From: Citrobacter sp. FP75
GTDB taxonomy: Bacteria > Pseudomonadota > Gammaproteobacteria > Enterobacterales > Enterobacteriaceae
Direction: 5' to 3'
DNA length: 64,000 bases
NCBI RefSeq assembly: GCF_018342065.1
Contig: NZ_JAFDOE010000010.1
Coordinates: 45,310-109,309 of the forward strand
Under the pieces are notes generated by a model that ran no database searches, was not told where the DNA came from, and worked only from the letters and a program-made list of their open reading frames with translations. The first letter of the stretch is position 1; every line of letters starts with the position of its first letter. Positions 54,500 to 64,000 of the stretch are shown here, piece after piece. The position numbers and the translations under genes were made by a program.

Positions 54500-55669
54500 A
54501 TGAGCGACACAACGATCCTGCAAAATAATACCAATGTCATCAAGCCGAAAAAATCGGTTGCGCTGTCTGGCGTCGCTGCCGGAAATACCGCCCTGTGCAC
54601 CGTCGGCAAAAGCGGTAACGACCTGCACTATCGCGGCTACGATATTCTCGACCTGGCGCAGCAGTGCGAATTTGAAGAAGTGGCGCACCTGCTGATCCAC
54701 GGAAAATTACCCACTCGCGATGAACTCAACGCCTACAAGATCAAATTAAAAGCACTGCGTGGCCTGCCGGCAAACGTGCGTACCGTACTGGAAGCGCTGC
54801 CTGCCGCCTCGCACCCGATGGACGTAATGCGCACCGGCGTTTCTGCGCTTGGCTGTACGCTGCCGGAAAAAGAGGGGCACACCGTCTCCGGCGCGCGCGA
54901 TATTGCAGACAAGCTGCTAGCCTCACTCAGTTCGATCCTTCTGTACTGGTATCACTACAGCCATAACGGCGAGCGCATTCAGCCTGAAACCGACGATGAT
55001 TCTATTGGCGGTCATTTCCTGCATCTGCTGCATGGCGAGAAGCCGTCGGCAAGCTGGGAAAAAGCGATGCACATTTCGCTGGTGCTGTATGCCGAGCACG
55101 AATTCAACGCCTCCACTTTCACCAGCCGGGTGATTGCGGGAACGGGCTCTGATATGTATTCCGCGATTATCGGCGCGATTGGCGCCCTGCGTGGGCCGAA
55201 ACACGGCGGGGCGAACGAAGTGTCGCTTGAGATTCAGCAGCGCTATGAAACGCCGGATGAAGCCGAAGCGGATATCCGTAAACGCGTGGAAAACAAAGAA
55301 GTGGTGATTGGCTTTGGTCATCCGGTCTACACCATTGCCGACCCGCGTCATCAGGTGATCAAGCGCGTGGCGAAACAGCTTTCTCAGGAAGGCGGTTCGC
55401 TGAAAATGTACAACATCGCCGACCGCCTGGAAAGCGTAATGTGGGACACCAAAAAGATGTTCCCGAACCTCGACTGGTTCTCGGCGGTCTCCTACAACAT
55501 GATGGGCGTCCCGACCGAAATGTTCACCCCGTTGTTTGTCATCGCCCGCGTCACCGGTTGGGCGGCGCACATCATCGAACAGCGCCAGGACAACAAAATT
55601 ATCCGTCCTTCCGCTAATTATACCGGCCCGGAAGATCGTGAATTTATCGCGATTGAAAAGCGTTGCTAA
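54500..55669 (+). CDS. prpC: 2-methylcitrate synthase
   Basis: 389 residues, citrate synthase family. Catalytic His residues sit in [15 protein letters not shown] and [13 protein letters not shown], and the Asp in the [12 protein letters not shown] region. It condenses propionyl-CoA with oxaloacetate. The ATG at 54500 has GAGG 5 nt upstream; an earlier in-frame ATG overlaps the REP element. Confidence 0.97.
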   Translation: MSDTTILQNNTNVIKPKKSVALSGVAAGNTALCTVGKSGNDLHYRGYDILDLAQQCEFEEVAHLLIHGKLPTRDELNAYKIKLKALRGLPANVRTVLEALPAASHPMDVMRTGVSALGCTLPEKEGHTVSGARDIADKLLASLSSILLYWYHYSHNGERIQPETDDDSIGGHFLHLLHGEKPSASWEKAMHISLVLYAEHEFNASTFTSRVIAGTGSDMYSAIIGAIGALRGPKHGGANEVSLEIQQRYETPDEAEADIRKRVENKEVVIGFGHPVYTIADPRHQVIKRVAKQLSQEGGSLKMYNIADRLESVMWDTKKMFPNLDWFSAVSYNMMGVPTEMFTPLFVIARVTGWAAHIIEQRQDNKIIRPSANYTGPEDREFIAIEKRC

Positions 55670-55707
55670 TGCAAAACCTCTAAAGATAAAAACAGGAAAT
55701 GTACCCT

Positions 55708-57159
55708 ATGTCCGCACATATTTCGAACGTCCGCCCGGAATTTGACCGTGAAATCGTTGATATCGTTGATTACGTCATGAACTACGAGGTAGCCTCGAAA
55801 GTGGCGTATGACACCGCACATTATTGCCTGCTCGATACCCTCGGCTGTGGCCTGGAAGCGCTGGAATATCCGGCCTGTAAAAAATTGCTGGGGCCGGTCG
55901 TCCCCGGGACCGTCGTGCCGAACGGCGTGCGCGTACCTGGCACCCAGTTCCAGCTCGACCCGGTGCAGGCGGCGTTTAACATCGGGGCGATGATCCGCTG
56001 GCTGGACTTTAACGACACCTGGCTTGCCGCTGAATGGGGCCACCCTTCCGATAACCTCGGCGGTATTCTGGCGACGGCTGACTGGCTGTCACGCAATGCG
56101 GTGGCGGTGGGGAAAGCACCGTTGACGATGAAAACGGTGCTGACCGGTATGATCAAGGCTCATGAAATCCAGGGCTGTATCGCGCTGGAAAACTCATTTA
56201 ACCGCGTTGGTCTGGACCACGTCCTGCTGGTAAAAGTTGCCTCGACCGCTGTGGTCGCCGAGATGCTTGGCCTGAATCGGGATGAAATTCTCAATGCGGT
56301 CTCGCTGGCGTGGGTCGACGGCCAGTCGCTGCGTACCTATCGTCATGCGCCGAATACCGGCACGCGTAAATCCTGGGCGGCAGGCGATGCCACGTCCCGC
56401 GCGGTCCGTCTGGCGCTGATGGCGAAAACCGGTGAGATGGGCTATCCGTCTGCGCTGACGGCGAAAACCTGGGGCTTCTATGATGTCTCCTTCAAAGGGG
56501 AATCGTTCCGCTTCCAGCGTCCGTACGGCTCTTACGTGATGGAAAACGTGCTATTTAAAATCTCTTTCCCGGCAGAGTTCCACTCACAAACTGCGGTAGA
56601 AGCGGCAATGACGCTGCATGAAAAACTGCAGGCCGCCGGTAAGACCGCAGTCGATATCGAAAAAGTGACCATTCGTACGCACGAAGCCTGCATTCGCATC
56701 ATCGATAAAAAAGGCCCGCTGGATAACCCGGCGGACAGGGACCACTGCATCCAGTACATGGTAGCCATTCCGCTGCTGTTCGGACGCTTAACGGCGGCAG
56801 ATTACGAAGACGGCGTGGCACAGGACAAGCGCATCGATGCCCTGCGCGAGAAAATTAACTGTTTCGAAGATCCGTCCTTCACCGCCGATTATCACAACCC
56901 GGAAAAACGCGCCATCGCCAACGCCATCACTCTGGAATTTACCGATGGCACACGCTTTGACGAAGAAGTGGTGGAATACCCTATTGGCCACGCGCGTCGT
57001 CGCACTGACGGTATGCCGAAGCTGGTTGAGAAATTCAAAATCAACCTGGCGCGCCAGTTCCCGACCCGTCAGCAGCAGCACATTCTGGATGTCTCCCTGG
57101 ACAGAGCCCGCCTGGAGCAGATGCCGGTTAATGAGTATATGGACCTCTACGTCATTTAA
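55708..57159 (+). CDS. prpD: 2-methylcitrate dehydratase
   Basis: 483 residues, the E. coli PrpD length. Family segments include [35 protein letters not shown] and the region beginning [25 protein letters not shown]. It dehydrates 2-methylcitrate to 2-methylaconitate, which aconitase hydrates. The ATG at 55708 has AGGA 10 nt upstream; the ATG at 55699 is too close to it. Confidence 0.97.
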   Translation: MSAHISNVRPEFDREIVDIVDYVMNYEVASKVAYDTAHYCLLDTLGCGLEALEYPACKKLLGPVVPGTVVPNGVRVPGTQFQLDPVQAAFNIGAMIRWLDFNDTWLAAEWGHPSDNLGGILATADWLSRNAVAVGKAPLTMKTVLTGMIKAHEIQGCIALENSFNRVGLDHVLLVKVASTAVVAEMLGLNRDEILNAVSLAWVDGQSLRTYRHAPNTGTRKSWAAGDATSRAVRLALMAKTGEMGYPSALTAKTWGFYDVSFKGESFRFQRPYGSYVMENVLFKISFPAEFHSQTAVEAAMTLHEKLQAAGKTAVDIEKVTIRTHEACIRIIDKKGPLDNPADRDHCIQYMVAIPLLFGRLTAADYEDGVAQDKRIDALREKINCFEDPSFTADYHNPEKRAIANAITLEFTDGTRFDEEVVEYPIGHARRRTDGMPKLVEKFKINLARQFPTRQQQHILDVSLDRARLEQMPVNEYMDLYVI

Positions 57160-57185
57160 GCGTGCAGGCTTAACAGGAGAGCATG

Positions 57186-59072
57186 ATGTCTTTTAACGAA
57201 TTTTATCAGCGTTCTGTTACTCAACCAGAGTCGTTCTGGGCCGAGCAGGCCCAGCGTATTGACTGGCAGCAGCCGTTCACTCAGGTGCTGGATAGCAGCC
57301 ATCCGCCGTTTGCCCGCTGGTTTTGCGGCGGGACGACCAATCTGTGCCATAACGCCATTGACCGCTGGCTGGAGAAACAGCCTGAGGCGCTGGCGCTGAT
57401 TGCCGTGTCATCGGAAACCGAAGAAGAGCGTACGTTCACCTTTCGCCAGTTGTATGACGAGGTGAATATCGCGGCGGCAATGTTGCTGTCGCTGGGCGTA
57501 CAGCGCGGCGATCGGGTGCTGGTGTATATGCCGATGATCGCCGAGGCGCACATTACGCTGCTGGCCTGCGCGCGCATTGGGGCGATCCACTCGGTGGTAT
57601 TCGGCGGCTTCGCGTCGCACAGCGTGGCGGCGCGAATTGATGACGCCCGACCGGTGGTTATCGTCTCGGCAGACGCTGGGGCGCGCGGGGGCAAGATCCT
57701 GCCGTATAAAAAACTGCTCGATGATGCGATCGATCAGGCACAGCATCAGCCGCGCCACGTGGTGCTGGTCGATCGCGGCCTGGCGAAAATGGCGCGGGTA
57801 GAGGGGCGTGACCTCGACTTTGCCGCGCTGCGCCAGCAGCATCTCGGCGCGCGTGTGCCGGTGACCTGGCTGGAATCGAACGAAACGTCCTGCATTCTCT
57901 ATACCTCCGGGACAACCGGTAAACCGAAAGGCGTGCAGCGTGATGTTGGCGGTTATGCGGTAGCGCTGGCGACCTCGATGGACACCATTTTCGGCGGTAA
58001 AGCGGGCGGCGTGTTCTTCTGCGCGTCGGATATCGGCTGGGTGGTTGGGCATTCTTACATCGTGTATGCTCCGCTGCTGGCGGGGATGGCGACGGTGGTT
58101 TACGAAGGGCTGCCAACGTATCCGGACTGCGGCGTATGGTGGAAGATTGTCGAGAAGTATCAGGTCAGCCGGATGTTCTCTGCGCCGACCGCCATCCGCG
58201 TGCTGAAGAAATTCCCGACCGCGCAAATCCGCAATCACGATCTCTCGTCGCTGGAGGTGCTGTATCTGGCGGGGGAACCGCTGGATGAACCGACCGCGAG
58301 TTGGGTAACGGAGACCTTGGGCGTTCCGGTTATCGACAACTACTGGCAGACCGAATCCGGCTGGCCGATTATGGCGATTGCCCGTGGCGTGGACGACAGA
58401 CCATCACGTCTGGGCAGTCCCGGCGTGCCGATGTACGGTTACAACGTACAACTGCTGAATGAAGTCACCGGTGAACCCTGCGCGGCGAATGAAAAGGGCA
58501 TGTTGGTGATTGAAGGGCCGCTGCCGCCGGGATGTATTCAGACCATCTGGGGCGATGACGCGCGCTTTGTGAATACCTACTGGTCGCTGTTTTCTCGCCA
58601 GGTGTACGCCACCTTTGACTGGGGCATTCGTGACGCCGACGGCTATTATTTCATTCTGGGTCGCACGGATGATGTGATAAACGTAGCCGGACACCGACTC
58701 GGTACGCGCGAGATAGAGGAGAGCATTTCCAGCTATCCGAACGTTGCGGAAGTGGCGGTGGTCGGCGTGAAGGATGCGCTGAAAGGGCAGGTGGCAGTGG
58801 CGTTTGTCATTCCGAAACAGAGCGACAGCCTGGAAGATCGCGACATCGCGCATTCGGAAGAAAAGGCGATTATGGCGCTGGTAGACAGCCAGATTGGCAA
58901 CTTTGGCCGTCCGGCACACGTCTGGTTTGTGTCGCAACTGCCGAAAACGCGTTCTGGCAAAATGCTCAGACGTACGATCCAGGCGATTTGCGAAGGCCGC
59001 GATCCCGGCGATCTCACGACCATTGACGATCCCGCGTCGTTGCAGCAAATTCGCCAGGCGATTGAGGAGTAA
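57186..59072 (+). CDS. prpE: Propionyl-CoA synthetase
   Basis: 628 residues, acyl-CoA synthetase. The ATP-binding loop SCILYTSGTTGKPKGVQRDVGG is at about residues 236-257, the hinge is in YYFILGRTDDVINVAGHRLGT, and the catalytic lysine that can be acetylated is in PKTRSGKMLRRT near 592. It activates propionate to propionyl-CoA. The ATG at 57186 has AGGAG 6 nt upstream, rather than the one at 57183. It is the last gene of prpBCDE. Confidence 0.97.
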   Translation: MSFNEFYQRSVTQPESFWAEQAQRIDWQQPFTQVLDSSHPPFARWFCGGTTNLCHNAIDRWLEKQPEALALIAVSSETEEERTFTFRQLYDEVNIAAAMLLSLGVQRGDRVLVYMPMIAEAHITLLACARIGAIHSVVFGGFASHSVAARIDDARPVVIVSADAGARGGKILPYKKLLDDAIDQAQHQPRHVVLVDRGLAKMARVEGRDLDFAALRQQHLGARVPVTWLESNETSCILYTSGTTGKPKGVQRDVGGYAVALATSMDTIFGGKAGGVFFCASDIGWVVGHSYIVYAPLLAGMATVVYEGLPTYPDCGVWWKIVEKYQVSRMFSAPTAIRVLKKFPTAQIRNHDLSSLEVLYLAGEPLDEPTASWVTETLGVPVIDNYWQTESGWPIMAIARGVDDRPSRLGSPGVPMYGYNVQLLNEVTGEPCAANEKGMLVIEGPLPPGCIQTIWGDDARFVNTYWSLFSRQVYATFDWGIRDADGYYFILGRTDDVINVAGHRLGTREIEESISSYPNVAEVAVVGVKDALKGQVAVAFVIPKQSDSLEDRDIAHSEEKAIMALVDSQIGNFGRPAHVWFVSQLPKTRSGKMLRRTIQAICEGRDPGDLTTIDDPASLQQIRQAIEE

Positions 59073-59084
59073 TTCTCGTTAAAT

Positions 59085-59103
59085 GGCCCGGGGGTACCGG
59101 GCC
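59085..59103 (+). terminator. Hairpin after prpE
   Basis: GGCCCGG and CCGGGCC form a 7-bp GC stem with a 5-nt loop, 12 bp after the prpE stop. No strong U-tract follows. Confidence 0.6.
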
Positions 59104-59109
59104 TGCGTC

Positions 59110-59382
59110 TTAATCCGCTTTCTTATACGGCCCGTGATAATAATCAAACGGCGCATATACCGTATCGGCCACGAATGATAACGGCACATCGATAAATAAC
59201 AGTGCTAAATCAAAATAGTTATAATCGTAAGCGCCAGGGTTTTTTATTTTATCAACGTCATGGTGCATACCCACGTAATACGTATTTGAGTCCTCACCTT
59301 CCGTGCGTGCATTAATGCTGCCACATCCTGAAAGTAATGCGCTGATAAATAGCGCCATTACCGCAACCGTCTTTCTGCTCAT
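59110..59382 (-). CDS. YceK/YidQ-like lipoprotein (DUF1375)
   Basis: 90 residues from the ATG at 59382 (the frame continues to 59415). MSRKTVAVMALFISALLSGCGS is a lipoprotein signal with lipobox LLSGC. The mature part (IKNPGAYDYNYFDLALLFIDVPLSFVADTVYAPFDYYHGPY) matches the YceK/YidQ family of small outer-membrane lipoproteins of unknown function. It sits where lacA might be expected downstream of lacY, but is unrelated to LacA. Confidence 0.85.
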   Translation of the reverse strand: MSRKTVAVMALFISALLSGCGSINARTEGEDSNTYYVGMHHDVDKIKNPGAYDYNYFDLALLFIDVPLSFVADTVYAPFDYYHGPYKKAD

Positions 59383-59490
59383 GCTATGACCTGGCTTATC
59401 GCCCCGTTTTACCATAACGGTAGAAAAGCGGCTTTTTACCCGCAGAACTTAAGCCACCAGGTCAGGACTCATAGAGTGAGGATTGCACGC

Positions 59491-59528
59491 CGTAGCCCGG
59501 ATAAACCACGTGAGTGGTGCATCCGGCA
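59491..59528. repeat. REP-like palindrome after lacY
   Basis: GCCCGGATAAACCACG and GTGGTGCATCCGGC form outer and inner stem arms. It lies 10 bp from the lacY stop, between it and the upstream lipoprotein gene. Confidence 0.75.
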
Positions 59529-59537
59529 AAGAGGTTT

Positions 59538-60791
59538 TTACAGCGCGACGCTTTCGCGACGACGCAGTAGGGAAAAAGGCCCCGGCCCACTAAGGGTAAA
59601 TACGGAAATCAACGTGAAGCTCAGCGCAATGATGCCCAGCACCAGATAAGCTCCCTGGAAACCAATACTCTCATACATTTTTCCGGCCAGAACTGACATG
59701 AAAATCATGGCTAACTGTTTGAAGAAACAGAAACACACCAGATAAATGGTGGCTGAGAAACGCACTTCAAACTGGCTGGTGATGTATTTGAAGCAACCGA
59801 CGATCAGGAACGGTATTTCAAACATATGCAGCGTTTTGAGGATAACGACCTCCAGTGCAGAGGTGGCGAAGGAGGATCCGATAATCCGCACCGACATAAT
59901 CGTACCGGCCAGCAGCAGGGCGTTCTTTCCGCCGATGCGATTCACAATCAGCGGCGCAAAGAACATGATAGAGGCGTTGAGCAATTCCCCCATGGTCGTG
60001 ACGTAGCCGAACACGCGGGTGCCCTGTTCACCAGAGGCAAAGAATGAAGTAAAGAAGTTGGCGAACTGTTGGTCAAATACATCATAAGTACAGGAAACAC
60101 CGACCACGTATAGCGAGAGGAACCAGAGTTTCGGTTGTTTAAATAACTCCAGCGCCAGCTTCAGGCTGAATGCCGAGTTGTTGGCACCTACCGCATCGGC
60201 GACTTTTGCAGAAGAAGGGGCATCTGTTTTTGAAAAAAGCAGCAGCAATGCCAGAATGACCGCACAGCCGGAACCTAACCAGAAGACAAACTGGTTGTTG
60301 ATGGTGAACATAATTCCGGCAATCGAGGCACACAGCGCCCAGCCCACGCAGCCAAACATGCGTGCGCGACCAAATTCAAAGTTGCTTCGGCGGCTGGCTT
60401 TTTCAATATACGCTTCAATCGCTGGTGCCCCGGCATTATAAATAAAGCCAAGGTAAATCCCGCCGACAATCGAACCCAATAAAATATTAGCCTGTAATAA
60501 CGGGCCAAAGACGTAAATAAAGAACGGGGCAAACATTACCAGCATGCCGGTAATGACCCACAGCAGGTGTTTGCGCAATCCGAGTTTATCAGACAGCAGA
60601 CCAAATACTGGTTGGAACAACAAAGAGAACAGCGAAATACAGGCGAAAATGATCCCCGTATCCCCTTTGCTGATATGGTTTACATCGTGTAACCAGATAG
60701 GGAAGAAGGGGAAATAAGCGCCCATAATGAAAAAGTAAAAGAAGAAGAAAAAGCCGAACATCCAAAAGTTAGTGTTTTTTAAATAATACAT
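59538..60791 (-). CDS. lacY: Lactose permease
   Basis: 417 residues, the E. coli LacY length, with twelve membrane helices. Functional residues are visible: Glu126 (AIEAYIEK), Arg144 and Cys148 ([12 protein letters not shown]), Glu269 ([10 protein letters not shown]), Arg302 (MSVRIIG), His322 and Glu325 ([11 protein letters not shown]). It is a galactoside/proton symporter. It follows lacZ by 54 bp; no lacA follows. Confidence 0.98.
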   Translation of the reverse strand: MYYLKNTNFWMFGFFFFFYFFIMGAYFPFFPIWLHDVNHISKGDTGIIFACISLFSLLFQPVFGLLSDKLGLRKHLLWVITGMLVMFAPFFIYVFGPLLQANILLGSIVGGIYLGFIYNAGAPAIEAYIEKASRRSNFEFGRARMFGCVGWALCASIAGIMFTINNQFVFWLGSGCAVILALLLLFSKTDAPSSAKVADAVGANNSAFSLKLALELFKQPKLWFLSLYVVGVSCTYDVFDQQFANFFTSFFASGEQGTRVFGYVTTMGELLNASIMFFAPLIVNRIGGKNALLLAGTIMSVRIIGSSFATSALEVVILKTLHMFEIPFLIVGCFKYITSQFEVRFSATIYLVCFCFFKQLAMIFMSVLAGKMYESIGFQGAYLVLGIIALSFTLISVFTLSGPGPFSLLRRRESVAL

Positions 60792-60845
60792 GATGGACTT
60801 CCTTAGGCAAAATAAGGGCAGGTTGCAACCTACCCTTTATTATTT

Positions 60846-63961
<3,116 letters not shown>

Positions 63962-63967
63962 CCAATC

Positions 63968-63997
63968 AAAATACGAATAAGCGATCCCTGCTGTAAA
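63968..63997 (-). promoter_or_regulatory. lacZY core promoter
   Basis: On the minus strand TTTACA (-35) and TATTTT (-10) are separated by 18 bp, the same spacing as the E. coli lac promoter (TTTACA, 18, TATGTT). The CRP site would be beyond the window. Confidence 0.82.
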
Positions 63998-64000
63998 GGA

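Overview
The window is chromosomal DNA of an enterobacterium, most likely Citrobacter or a close relative. Support for this: a syntenic gpt-frsA-crl-phoE-proBA-thrW block close to the E. coli/Salmonella version; foxA, yahN and yahO next to the prpR/prpBCDE cluster in a Salmonella-like order; a lacZY pair beside prp; and an apparently intact lateral (Flag-2) flagellar locus that E. coli K-12 keeps only as a remnant next to dinB. I saw no insertion sequence, integrase, prophage gene or CRISPR array.

Region 1 (1-22,030) is the right half of a lateral flagellar locus. It runs lafV (cut by the window edge), lfgN, lfgM and lfgA leftward; rod, hook, ring and junction genes lfgB to lfgL and lafW rightward; a leftward ToxR-like regulator (lafZ) with a small exported partner; then flagellin lafA and the lafBCDEFSTU operon (cap, chaperones, hook-length control, FliL, sigma-28, motor). 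Two promoter classes are legible: sigma-54 type (-24 GG/-12 GC) before lfgB and lafB, and LafS/sigma-28 type before lafA and lfgM. This matches an early/late hierarchy with an anti-sigma checkpoint.

Region 2 (22,080-33,850) carries an unidentified CxxC protein gene, dinB under a near-perfect SOS box, an rtcB2-prfH ribosome-repair pair with a possible leader ORF, then pepD, gpt, frsA, crl, phoE, proB, proA and tRNA-Thr(CGU) thrW.

Region 3 (33,860-43,660), just downstream of the thrW integration hotspot, looks accessory: a TPR lipo/secreted protein, a Tat-type agmatine deiminase homologue, a DJ-1/PfpI protein, topAI-yjhP without yjhQ, 1.3 kb of AT-rich DNA with a candidate small RNA and a short ORF plus terminator, a peptidase T-like/DcuC-like pair, a DUF2913-like protein and an N-terminally shortened chemoreceptor.

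Region 4 (43,670-51,650) holds a Fur-box-preceded AraC regulator and the ferrioxamine receptor foxA, a lipoprotein, a YccM/NapH-type iron-sulfur membrane protein, a globin-coupled diguanylate cyclase, yahN and yahO. Region 5 (51,690-64,000) holds prpR and prpBCDE (methylcitrate cycle, sigma-54 promoter with palindromes), a YceK-like lipoprotein, and lacY-lacZ with the lac operator and core promoter at the right edge. lacA is absent. REP-type hairpins occur between many genes, including one inside the flagellar operon.
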